Positions 56,924 to 64,000 of a DNA stretch of 64,000 nt are shown here, piece by piece; within the stretch, counting starts at the first letter, position 1; each line of letters opens with the position of its first letter. The notes under the pieces are model-generated. The model did not search any database and was not told the DNA's origin. It saw only the letters and a program-made list of their open reading frames with translations. The DNA comes from Endozoicomonas sp965196975 (GTDB taxonomy: Bacteria > Pseudomonadota > Gammaproteobacteria > Pseudomonadales > Endozoicomonadaceae): contig NZ_OZ239981.1 in assembly GCF_965196975.1 (NCBI RefSeq), positions 5,394,001 through 5,458,000 on the forward strand, in the 5' to 3' direction. The translations under genes were made by a program, and so were the position numbers.

Positions 56924-58182
56924 CTTATAATACTTGGCAGAAAAATGAGTTAGGGAAAAGTCTAAAGCTCACAAGCGGCTTCCCTTTCTTATCTAAACTT
57001 TTCTCAACTGAAGATGGGTTTCCGCTAATCCGGATAAGAGATATTGTTGGCTCAAAAATTGAGACTTTCTACAAAGGGTCTTTCTTGCCCCAATATGTCA
57101 TTAAAAGTGGTGACATTTTGATTGGCATGGATGGTGACTTTAATATTTCAAGATGGAACAACGAGGACGCTCTTCTCAACCAGCGAGTGCTTAAGGTTGA
57201 GGTAAACGATCCAACGAGCCTATCTTTGGATTTTATCTATTACTGGCTGCAGCCATATATCAAAAAAGTAAATGACTTAACTGCGGCTACAACAGTCAAG
57301 CACTTATCAGTTAAAGATTTATATAAAGCTTCAGGTACTCTACCTGAGGTCCATACTCAACAAAAAATCGCCACCATCCTATCCACTATCGACACAGCGA
57401 TTGAGAAAACCGAGGCACTGATCACCAAATACCAGCAGATCAAGGCCGGGCTGATGCACGACCTGTTTACCCGTGGTGTATTGCCCAACGGCCAGCTTCG
57501 CCCATCCCACGAGCAGGCACCGGAGCTTTATCAAGAAACGGCTATTGGTTGGATTCCAATAGAGTGGGAGGTAAAAGGCATTATTGAGCTAGCAAGTGTT
57601 ATTGATCCAAATCCTAGTCATAGAAATCCAATCTATCATGAGGATGGTTTCCCCTTTATATCAACAGTGGAATTCATAGAGGATGATCAAGTTGAAGTTG
57701 ATACGCCTAGAAGGGTTATCGAAGAAATTGTCATAGAGCAGGAAAGGCGCTGCAAATTCTCAGGCGACTCTATAGCATTCTCTAGAAAGGGAACTATTGG
57801 ATCCACTCGCTTTTTACCCAATCATTTGAGATTTGCGCTACTTGATTCTCTCTGTGTGATTAATCCAACAAATATTGCCCCCAGCTTTCTGTTTAACATG
57901 CTTAGAAGTGCATCAATTCAGAAGCAAACAAAGAATATGACGGTGGGACAAGCTTTACCTCAAATGAGTATCGGAAGAGTAAGAGAACTTCAAATACCAA
58001 CACCACAAAATCCGGCTGAACAAGCAGAAATAGGCGCACGTCTAACAGCTGTTTCTAATTATATTTCTAAAAATCATGCTGAATTGAAAAAGCTTCAGAA
58101 AAAGAAGCATGGATTAATGCAAGACCTGCTCACCGGCAAAGTCCCTGTATCTGTCGAGGAGCCTGAACCGGCTCATGAATAG
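56920..58182 (+). CDS. hsdS: Type I restriction-modification specificity subunit
   Basis: A 420-residue HsdS with two target-recognition domains separated and ended by the conserved helical spacers: QQKIATILSTIDTAIEKTEA then 'LITKYQQIKAGLMHDLFTRG' in the middle and KLQKKKHGLMQDLLTGKVPV at the end. The TRDs carry the usual 'DGFPLIRIRDIVG' and 'EDGFPFISTVEFIEDDQVEV' starts. Translation starts at TTG 56920, which overlaps the HsdM stop (TTGA). The two TRDs set a bipartite recognition sequence that cannot be read from the protein alone. It overlaps darT by 8 bp. Confidence 0.92.
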   Translation: MTYNTWQKNELGKSLKLTSGFPFLSKLFSTEDGFPLIRIRDIVGSKIETFYKGSFLPQYVIKSGDILIGMDGDFNISRWNNEDALLNQRVLKVEVNDPTSLSLDFIYYWLQPYIKKVNDLTAATTVKHLSVKDLYKASGTLPEVHTQQKIATILSTIDTAIEKTEALITKYQQIKAGLMHDLFTRGVLPNGQLRPSHEQAPELYQETAIGWIPIEWEVKGIIELASVIDPNPSHRNPIYHEDGFPFISTVEFIEDDQVEVDTPRRVIEEIVIEQERRCKFSGDSIAFSRKGTIGSTRFLPNHLRFALLDSLCVINPTNIAPSFLFNMLRSASIQKQTKNMTVGQALPQMSIGRVRELQIPTPQNPAEQAEIGARLTAVSNYISKNHAELKKLQKKKHGLMQDLLTGKVPVSVEEPEPAHE

Positions 58183-58825
58183 ACACTATCCTAACCTCAA
58201 CCCGGAAAAAGCCCTGATCTGGCGTATTGTGCACCGGGATAATTTGCCATGGATTCTTGATAACGGCCTGCATGCGGGCCATAGTCAGACCCGCTCGCCT
58301 GACTGGATCAATATTGGCAATGAAGAGCTGATCGACCGGCGCAGTTTGAGGGAGGTGCCGATACCTCCCGGCGGCACCTTGAATGATTACGTGCCGTTTT
58401 ATTTCACGCCATTCTCACCCATGATGTACAACATCCACACGGGCCGGGGCGGTGTTCGGCAGCGGAGCAATGAGGAGATCGTCATTCTTGTCTCTTCCGT
58501 CCACCGTATCCACCAGCATGGGTTAGCATTCGTGTTTACAGACCGGCATGCCTATCCGCCCACAACGCACTATTACAATCGGATTGACCAGCTCACCGAA
58601 ATAGACTGGCCATTGCTACAGACCCGGAACTTCCAGCGCAACCCGGATGATCCCGCGCAGATTGAACGGTATCAGGCTGAAGCCTTGGTCTACCAGCAGG
58701 TTCCATTGTCCAGCCTGTTCGGTATAGTCTGTTATACCAATGAACTAAAATTACAGATTGAGGCTCTAATCTTACAGCGAGGTTTGCCTATTGAAGTGCA
58801 TTGCTTACCAGGGTGGTATTTCTAA
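58175..58825 (+). CDS. darT: DNA ADP-ribosyltransferase toxin DarT
   Basis: A 216-residue DarT (DUF4433) toxin, which links ADP-ribose from NAD+ to thymidine bases in single-stranded DNA and blocks replication. The N-terminal IWRIVHRDNLPWILDNGLHA holds the NAD-contact His20. The basic LIDRRSLREVPIPPGGTLND (Arg55/56) and FYFTPFSPMMYNIHTGRGGV follow. The late QAEALVYQQVPLSSL carries Glu169, matching the catalytic Glu of the family. It overlaps hsdS and is coupled to darG through TAATG. A DarTG pair inside a type I RM operon is a known defence-island arrangement. Confidence 0.92.
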   Translation: MNRHYPNLNPEKALIWRIVHRDNLPWILDNGLHAGHSQTRSPDWINIGNEELIDRRSLREVPIPPGGTLNDYVPFYFTPFSPMMYNIHTGRGGVRQRSNEEIVILVSSVHRIHQHGLAFVFTDRHAYPPTTHYYNRIDQLTEIDWPLLQTRNFQRNPDDPAQIERYQAEALVYQQVPLSSLFGIVCYTNELKLQIEALILQRGLPIEVHCLPGWYF

Positions 58826-59910
58826 TGATTCACTATACACAAGGCAATTTACTGGATTCTGATGCAGAGGCGCTGGTCAATACCGTCAATACTGTGGGTG
58901 TGATGGGTAAAGGTATCGCTTTGATGTTCAGTGACCGGTTTAAGCGCAATCTGGCAGATTATCAACAAGCCTGTAAAGCCAAACAGGTGCAGACCGGTAA
59001 GATGTTTATCACCGAAACTGGCGAGCTGATGGGACCGCGCTGGATTGTTAACTTCCCCACCAAGCAGCACTGGCGTTCACCCTCCAAGATGGAGTGGATT
59101 GTGGACGGCCTGCAGGATCTCAAGCGTTTTATTGTTGAACAGAGCGTTCGCTCTATCGCTATCCCTCCATTGGGCGCAGGCAATGGCGGCCTGAACTGGC
59201 CCGATGTGAAAGTGGAAATTGAACGGGCACTGGCCGATTTAACCGATGTTAATATTATTATTTATGAACCCACTACCCGTTATCAGAATGTGGCCAAACG
59301 TCAGGGTATTGAAAAACTGACCCCGCCACGGGCGATGATTGCAGAGCTGGTACGCCGTTATTGGGTGCTGGGCATGGAATGCAGCTTGCTGGAAATCCAG
59401 AAGCTGGCATGGTTTCTTGACCGGGCCATCAATGCCCAACAGTTGAAAAACCCGCTTCGCTTTCAATTTCAGGCCAACAACTACGGCCCTTACACGGATG
59501 AATTAAGGCACCTGCTGAACGGTCTGGATGGTAGTTATCTGCAAAGCGATAAACGTATTGCCGATAGCAGCCCCCTTGATGTGATTGCCTTTAATGACCA
59601 GCGGCGCAAAACTGTTGAAACCTACTTGCACTCTGAAGCCAAAGCATTCCTTCCGGCATTGGAAAAAACCGCTGAACTGATTGATGGGTTTGAATCGCCT
59701 TTTGGTATGGAGCTGCTATCTACAGTGGACTGGCTGGTGTTTAAAGAAGGCATTGCCCCTGAACGGGATGCCATCCTCAAGGCCATGGGCCAATGGCCTG
59801 CCGGTGAACGTTGGGCACAACGGAAAATCAAACTGTTTGATGGCCGGGCGGTTGATATTGCCCTGTCGCGATTAGCCCATGTGGACTTAAGCGGCCCTAC
59901 TTCTGCCTGA
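58825..59910 (+). CDS. darG: DarG antitoxin, DNA ADP-ribosylglycohydrolase (macrodomain)
   Basis: A 361-residue DarG. The N-terminal macrodomain has ALVNTVNTVGVMGKGIALMF, the catalytic-type Lys80 in WIVNFPTK and IPPLGAGNGGLNWPDVK, the motifs that remove ADP-ribose from DNA. A C-terminal domain (from PPRAMIAELVRRYWVLGMEC) is the DarT-binding region of full-length DarG. ATG 58825 shares its A with the DarT stop (TAATG), so expression is tightly coupled. An in-frame TTG at 58801 lies inside darT and is not needed. Confidence 0.92.
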   Translation: MIHYTQGNLLDSDAEALVNTVNTVGVMGKGIALMFSDRFKRNLADYQQACKAKQVQTGKMFITETGELMGPRWIVNFPTKQHWRSPSKMEWIVDGLQDLKRFIVEQSVRSIAIPPLGAGNGGLNWPDVKVEIERALADLTDVNIIIYEPTTRYQNVAKRQGIEKLTPPRAMIAELVRRYWVLGMECSLLEIQKLAWFLDRAINAQQLKNPLRFQFQANNYGPYTDELRHLLNGLDGSYLQSDKRIADSSPLDVIAFNDQRRKTVETYLHSEAKAFLPALEKTAELIDGFESPFGMELLSTVDWLVFKEGIAPERDAILKAMGQWPAGERWAQRKIKLFDGRAVDIALSRLAHVDLSGPTSA

Positions 59911-59957
59911 ACCTTTCTTTTGATCGATCACATTCTGCACATTCCGGTAATTCAAGC

Positions 59958-60323
59958 GTGAGCGAATACACTGAAGTTGAACAACCCTTCCTGAAGCAGC
60001 TGGAAGGGCTTGGCTGGACAGCCATCGATCAGGGGGAAGCCATTCCCCAAAACCCGGCATCCTCTCTTAGAGAGCACTTCCGCCAATGGATTCTGCCGGA
60101 TGTATTTCGCAGCGCCGTTAAAGCCATCAACAAAACCGAAGAGGGGCGATGCTGGCTGACTGACGCTCAACTGGAGGAGTTGCGCCAGCAGGTTCTGCGT
60201 CAGCCCAATCGCTCACTGCTGGAAGCCAATGAGTCGGTGCAAAAATTATTATTCAAAACACAAGTGGATGTAAATGAGCTCACCGGAGAGGAAGACCCAG
60301 TGGTGCAGCTGATCGATTTGTAA
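59958..60323 (+). pseudogene. hsdR: Type I restriction endonuclease subunit, only the first 121 residues left
   Basis: The N-terminus of HsdR is recognisable: SEYTEVEQPFLKQLEGLGWT and 'REHFRQWILPDVFRSAVKAI', then LLEANESVQKLLFKTQVDVN and 'PVVQLIDL', which in complete HsdR leads to the endonuclease catalytic region. Here the IS66 copy E left end supplies TAA at 60321-60323. The nuclease core, helicase motor and translocase of the usual ~1000-residue protein are absent, and the sequence after copy E is unrelated. Starts at GTG 59958, 47 bp after darG. Restriction by this locus is therefore lost. Confidence 0.9.
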
Positions 60324-61918
60324 CTATTCAGCACCCTTCATATAAATCTGGAATTTTCTGATTTTTCGACCATCATCTTATACTCAATTTTTCTAACAAA
60401 TCTCCAGTATGGAACCAGACTTCCCAGCTACTCCGTTTACCGAAGCTCTCCTTAAAGAGAATGAAGAGCTTCGGACCGAGAATGCGCTTTTACGGGAACG
60501 TTGCAGCGAACTGGAAGAAAGGGTTAATAAAAACAGTCAAAACAGTAGTAAGCCACCATCGTCAGATGGTTATCAAAAGCCCAGTAAAAAAGGGAGTGAT
60601 AAAGGTGATACATCTTCCAAAGAAGCCCCCTGCTCCTCACAGGAAACACCGAACCCCAAAAGCCTTAGACCATCTTCAGGCAATAAACCAGGTGGCCAGA
60701 AAGGTCATCAAGGCTCTTGTTTGAGACGTGTCGCCTTACCCGATTATGTCAGGCATCTGAAGGTTGAAAAATGTTGCTGTTGCCAGTCTTCGCTTATCGA
60801 TATTAAACCCACCAAATACATTGAGCGACAGGTTTTTGATCCAGGTAGACCCGGAGAATTTGAAGTTACCGCGTACTGGGCAGACGTTAAAGTATGTCCT
60901 TGTGGTAAACGGAACACCGCTGAGTTTCCCCAAGGAGTGAAAGCCGCTGCTCAATACGGAGAAGTGACTCAGGCAATGGCTGTTCATTTAAACCAGTATC
61001 ACTTCATCCCATATCACCGGGTGTCTGAGTATTTCAATACTATTTATTGCATGAGTGTCAGCGCAGGCTCTGTTGCCAATTTTGTTGCCTATACCCATGA
61101 GAACCTGGCCTCTACTGAGCAGAGTATCCGCGATGCTTTACAAGAAAGTCCGGTTGCAGGAGCGGATGAAACTGGCATGCGGGTTGACGGTTCACTGTGG
61201 TGGTTACACATTATGCGAGATGACCAATGGACGCTTTACTACCTCTCAGAAAGGCGAGGTTGTGAAGCAATGGATGCAATGGGCATCCTGCTGACTTTTG
61301 CAGGCATTCTGGTTCACGATCATTGGAAGTCCTACTTTGCCTATGCGGCAGTGCATGTGCTTTGTAATGCCCATCATCTGAGAGAGCTTCAGGGAGTTGT
61401 CGATAGGGATGCGAATAAGCTGGCTCTGCGGCTGATGAAATTGCTTACGCTCTCCTGGCACTTCTGCAAGAAATACAAAGCAGCCGGTCTGACTCAAATG
61501 CCTGGTGCAATACAGCTTCGCATTGAGACGATATACGACCAAATCCTTCAAAGGGCTCTCACGAAGGAAACCGCTTATATGGAAAAACAACGACAGGTGC
61601 TTGGACGTAAGAAGGTCAGGAATACCAAGGCCTACAACCTGTTCAAAAGGCTTATTGAGTTTAAGGTTGAAACGTTGCGCTTCATGTCGGACTTTTCAAT
61701 TCCCTTCGATAACAATGGCAGTGAACGTGATGCCAGGATGGCCAAACTTAAGCAGAAGATCTCAGGCTGCTTCAGAAGCGAAGACGGAGGTACCATGTTT
61801 ACCCGAATCCGAAGCTATTTATCATCTGCTAAAAAGCAGGGGTTGAACATATTTCAGGCGCTTCTTAAAGCGGTTCGAAATTACAACAATACGCCTTTGC
61901 TGGGTGCTGAATAGTTAC
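60320..61918 (+). mobile_element. IS66-family element, copy E, no target duplication
   Basis: Complete, 1599 bp, both ends present. The flanks are ATCGATTT (hsdR side) and AAACAATA (right), with no match. The left side is the hsdR gene and the right side an unrelated truncated gene, so the rest of hsdR was deleted along with part of that gene. It lies in the same orientation as copies A and B. Confidence 0.95.
60409..61914 (+). CDS. IS66-family transposase (TnpC), intact
   Basis: A 501-residue transposase with the intact CCC run and full frame, unlike copy B. Coiled coil, Cys-rich region and DDE core as in copies C and D. Probably active. Confidence 0.95.
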   Translation: MEPDFPATPFTEALLKENEELRTENALLRERCSELEERVNKNSQNSSKPPSSDGYQKPSKKGSDKGDTSSKEAPCSSQETPNPKSLRPSSGNKPGGQKGHQGSCLRRVALPDYVRHLKVEKCCCCQSSLIDIKPTKYIERQVFDPGRPGEFEVTAYWADVKVCPCGKRNTAEFPQGVKAAAQYGEVTQAMAVHLNQYHFIPYHRVSEYFNTIYCMSVSAGSVANFVAYTHENLASTEQSIRDALQESPVAGADETGMRVDGSLWWLHIMRDDQWTLYYLSERRGCEAMDAMGILLTFAGILVHDHWKSYFAYAAVHVLCNAHHLRELQGVVDRDANKLALRLMKLLTLSWHFCKKYKAAGLTQMPGAIQLRIETIYDQILQRALTKETAYMEKQRQVLGRKKVRNTKAYNLFKRLIEFKVETLRFMSDFSIPFDNNGSERDARMAKLKQKISGCFRSEDGGTMFTRIRSYLSSAKKQGLNIFQALLKAVRNYNNTPLLGAE

Positions 61919-62224
61919 AAACAATATTCCGGGTCCGACAGTAGAGCCGTCATCCATAAGCCTCGCTTTTGGATGAAAAACCATGTCAATACTAACACGC
62001 CAGATATCACGTTTATTGCACATCATCAGGCGAAAGCGCGCAGTATCAAACTGAGCACCGGAACCTGCGCTAATAAACTGATCCGACTCAAGCCAGGAGG
62101 GAAATTTACGAATAACCAGCCCTTCGATCTTTCGACCACCGCTGGAAAACCACTGTTGTAACGCTGCCGACTGCTGCTGCAGCAAATCATCGATAGAAGA
62201 ACAAGGCAAAGTTAGTGCTCCCAT
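61919..62224 (-). pseudogene. Truncated gene of unknown function, 3' end replaced by IS66
   Basis: About 102 host codons survive, starting MGALTLPCSSIDDLLQQQSA and ending PGILF at the IS66 edge. The C-terminal tail VTIQHPAKAYCCNFEPL comes from the IS66 right end. I do not recognise the family; it contains 'GRKIEGLVIRKFPSWLESDQ' and 'CNKRDIWRVSIDMVFHPKAR'. It is the first gene on the chromosomal side of the island and lies divergent to selD across a 450-bp gap. Confidence 0.65.
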
Positions 62225-62674
62225 CCGATTCTCCTAATCCATCAATTATCGCTATTCTTCTTTCGTTTTGGATCAATTCGGTCAAATAAGCAGCTGAGCT
62301 TAGACAATCAAGAACATATGATTAGCTACTTATCAGTGACGTCTATTATCACCTTTTATCACAGAGATAAGTAGCTGGCCATATGAAATCGAATATTTCT
62401 GGCTACTTGGACAGGCACTATGCGAGGCACAACGGAGGGAGCATAGCCGTAGCTATGTAACCAGAGTTGTAACGAAGCAGAGTGTCTGCACAAGGCGTCA
62501 GAAATATATGATTTTATATGGTTAGTTACTTATGACATTAGAAACCTCTGTTTTCTGTTTATGTCCAGCAAATGTGTTTAATCCTTTCACCCTTAAGATC
62601 TGCAAGGCATTTAATGAAAAGGTTCCCAGTGCTAAAGTATCCGCATTTCAAGCGTTAGCTCAGGGGTAGTATTA
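62225..62674. other. Intergenic region (450 bp) upstream of selD
   Basis: No gene. It is AT-rich with an inverted copy of the MITE end at 62315-62334 (CATATGATTAGCTACTTATC) in addition to the complete MITE-like repeat at 62366-62534 (separate entry). The remaining 140 bp should hold the selD promoter; I see no other site. Confidence 0.55.
62366..62534. mobile_element. MITE-like 169-bp repeat with long inverted ends, upstream of selD
   Basis: The two ends, 62366-62403 and the reverse complement of 62497-62534, are inverted repeats matching at about 30 of 38 positions (starting GATAAGTAGCTGGCCATATG). The inside is non-coding, GC-richer and has smaller inverted repeats. A further inverted copy of the end lies just upstream (62315-62334). 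It is unrelated to the 37290-37459 repeat. Confidence 0.75.
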
Positions 62675-63709
62675 ATGAAGGATCTGAAGCTTACAGAGTA
62701 CAGTCATGGCGCAGGATGTGGTTGCAAAATTTCACCACAGATTCTTGATGGTATTTTGAAAACCAACCTCACACTTCCAGACTTTCCTAACCTGGTCGTT
62801 GGTAATTCCAGCAAAGATGATGCGGCCGTTGTTGACTTGGGAAACGGTGAAGGGATCATCAGCACTACTGATTTCTTTATGCCGATTGTTGATGACCCAT
62901 TCGATTTTGGGCGCATCGCTGCCACCAATGCCATCAGTGATATTTACGCTATGGGTGGCACTCCCTTAATGGCTATTGCTATTCTTGGCTGGCCTGTAAA
63001 CAAGCTACCTCCCGAAGTTGCTGCACAGGTAGTTGACGGTGGTCGTCAGGCTTGTGCCGATGCAGGAATACCGCTGGCTGGAGGCCACAGCATTGATGCT
63101 CCTGAACCCATCTTTGGGCTTGCGGTCACAGGCCGAGTATCTCTTGAGCACCTGAAAAGAAATGACCAGGCTCAAGCCGGTCACAAGCTTTATCTGACCA
63201 AGCCTCTTGGCGTTGGCATTCTCACAACAGCACAAAAGAAAAAGGTGCTGCAGGATGAACACCAGCATATTGCCCGTGACTCCATGTGCACAATGAACAC
63301 CATGGGTGCCGACCTGTCTCTGTTGAATGGCATCAGTGCGATCACCGATGTTACCGGTTTTGGTCTTCTTGGCCATCTTCTAGAGGTTTGTGAGGGCAGT
63401 AAGGTAAAAGCCACACTGTATACGGACAAACTCCCTCTGCTTCCACATGTGGAAAATTACCGTCAGCAGGGCTGCATACCTGGCGGCACCGAAAGAAACT
63501 ATGCCAGCTATGGACATAAGGCAGTAGAAATTACAGAACAGCAGAAACACATTCTCTGTGACCCTCAAACCAGTGGTGGTCTTCTGGTTGCCGTAGACCC
63601 GACCGTGGAAGAAGCCTTCCACAATGTCGCGGCAAGATTTGAGTTGTCTCTGGAATCAATTGGCGAGCTATCACCTTACGACGGTGGTAAGTGGGTAGAG
63701 ATACTTTAA
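62675..63709 (+). CDS. selD: Selenide, water dikinase
   Basis: A 344-residue SelD, which makes selenophosphate from selenide and ATP for selenocysteine and selenouridine synthesis. The catalytic segment SHGAGCGCKISP is at residues 10-21 with Cys15 and Lys18 (Cys17/Lys20 in E. coli), so it is the Cys form. VGNSSKDDAAVVD, TTDFFMPIVDDPFDFGRIAA and the Gly-rich DVTGFGLLGHLLEVCEG follow, as in the family. Length typical. It is not in an obvious operon; a MITE-like repeat lies upstream and a bidirectional terminator downstream. No tRNA-Sec or SelA/B gene is in the window. Confidence 0.96.
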   Translation: MKDLKLTEYSHGAGCGCKISPQILDGILKTNLTLPDFPNLVVGNSSKDDAAVVDLGNGEGIISTTDFFMPIVDDPFDFGRIAATNAISDIYAMGGTPLMAIAILGWPVNKLPPEVAAQVVDGGRQACADAGIPLAGGHSIDAPEPIFGLAVTGRVSLEHLKRNDQAQAGHKLYLTKPLGVGILTTAQKKKVLQDEHQHIARDSMCTMNTMGADLSLLNGISAITDVTGFGLLGHLLEVCEGSKVKATLYTDKLPLLPHVENYRQQGCIPGGTERNYASYGHKAVEITEQQKHILCDPQTSGGLLVAVDPTVEEAFHNVAARFELSLESIGELSPYDGGKWVEIL

Positions 63710-63760
63710 AATTTTCATGAGCCGCTCAGGCATTTCTGGGAGGTGTCCGTAAACATAAAA

Positions 63761-63784
63761 AAAGCCCGGTAAATACCGGGCTTT
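63761..63784. terminator. Bidirectional terminator between selD and the SutA-like gene
   Basis: AAAGCCCGGT (63761-63770), AAAT loop, ACCGGGCTTT (63775-63784): a GC-rich stem flanked by A and T runs, between two convergent genes. Confidence 0.85.
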
Positions 63785-63794
63785 CAAAGTTAAG

Positions 63795-64000
63795 TCATAT
63801 TGGTCGGTTACCGTATTCACCGGAGGGCTTTTTCGGTGGATCTGCAGTAATGTTCGATGGAATCTCTTCGATCTGGCCTCCGTTCTTCAAAAACTCTTCA
63901 ATCTGGGAGTCCAGACTTGCCCTGAGTTTTTTACGAGACTCAACGGTCCTTTCTTCAGCAGGCTCGTCGCGACTCCCCAGAAACCCAATATCAGCGCCAT
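63795..64000 (-). CDS. SutA-like RNA polymerase-binding regulator, C-terminal part
   Basis: The frame is open from the window edge to a TGA at 63795-63797 and gives 68 residues: an acidic/charged start, then SRKKLRASLDSQIEEFLKNG and GQIEEIPSNITADPPKKPSG with the ending EYGNRPI. The C-terminal ADPPKKP...YG.RPI pattern matches Pseudomonas SutA, a small acidic protein that binds RNA polymerase in slow growth. The N-terminal acidic region lies beyond the window. It is convergent with selD. Confidence 0.65.
   Translation of the reverse strand, partial: GADIGFLGSRDEPAEERTVESRKKLRASLDSQIEEFLKNGGQIEEIPSNITADPPKKPSGEYGNRPI

Noticed and set aside
1..64000. CRISPR arrays, rRNA or tRNA genes
   Set aside because: No short regularly spaced repeats, no rRNA-like sequence and no cloverleaf-like tRNA sequence were recognised; a covariance-model scan would be needed to exclude small RNAs.

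Overview
The window most likely comes from a gammaproteobacterial chromosome, probably a marine, host-associated member of the Oceanospirillales/Endozoicomonadaceae type. This placement is inferred from gene content: YbiT, RlmA(I), RluA, SelD and a SutA-like protein, next to a giant filamentous adhesin, an ImpA-type metalloprotease and a very high IS density. No rRNA, tRNA or CRISPR array was seen.

Layout. (1) 1-11.9 kb: a 9.4 kb internal piece of a giant beta-helical adhesin gene lies between two directly oriented IS66 copies that removed both its ends. (2) 11.9-34.2 kb: ordinary chromosome. It carries an SLC13 transporter, a GNAT acetyltransferase, rlmA, an ImpA-like lipoprotein protease, a frameshifted ybiT, rluA, a SEC-C protein, a LysR regulator, a HupE / PpiC-type PPIase / DUF3604 envelope operon, a GMC oxidoreductase plus crotonase pair, a nitroreductase and a coniferyl-aldehyde-type dehydrogenase. 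(3) 34.2-62.2 kb: an accessory island. It starts with a mobilization module (hairpin-rich candidate oriT, MobC-like and MobA-like relaxase genes) and an XRE regulator with a palindromic operator. Next comes a tellurium-resistance-type (Ter) stress cluster: a vWA protein on the minus strand, then a CaCA antiporter, TerB, a HAD phosphatase, two TerD proteins and a PRTase-TRSP protein. After that lie toprim and DUF3987 replication-type genes and a type I restriction-modification operon with the DarT/DarG toxin-antitoxin pair between hsdS and hsdR. (4) 62.2-64 kb: chromosome again, with selD and a SutA-like gene.

The island is heavily eroded by transposition. Five IS66 copies (three plus, two minus), an IS982, an IS5, an IS5/IS427-type element carrying a nested ISKra4, and two MITE-like repeats are present. 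Exact target duplications let several events be read: the vWA gene is split by the IS427-type element, which is itself split by ISKra4, and removing both restores one open frame. The PRTase-TRSP gene is split by one IS66 and cut short by a second. HsdR keeps only about 120 residues, so restriction by this locus should be lost while HsdM, HsdS, DarT and DarG stay intact. Only one of the four IS66 copies complete in the window has matching 8-bp flanks, which points to recombination and deletion between copies.

Functionally, the island combines a Ter stress/defence module with a modification plus DarTG module on what looks like a once-mobilizable element. The families are known. The least understood items are the 167-residue protein next to the XRE regulator, the 361-residue membrane-anchored protein at 15.6-16.7 kb and the two MITE-like repeats.
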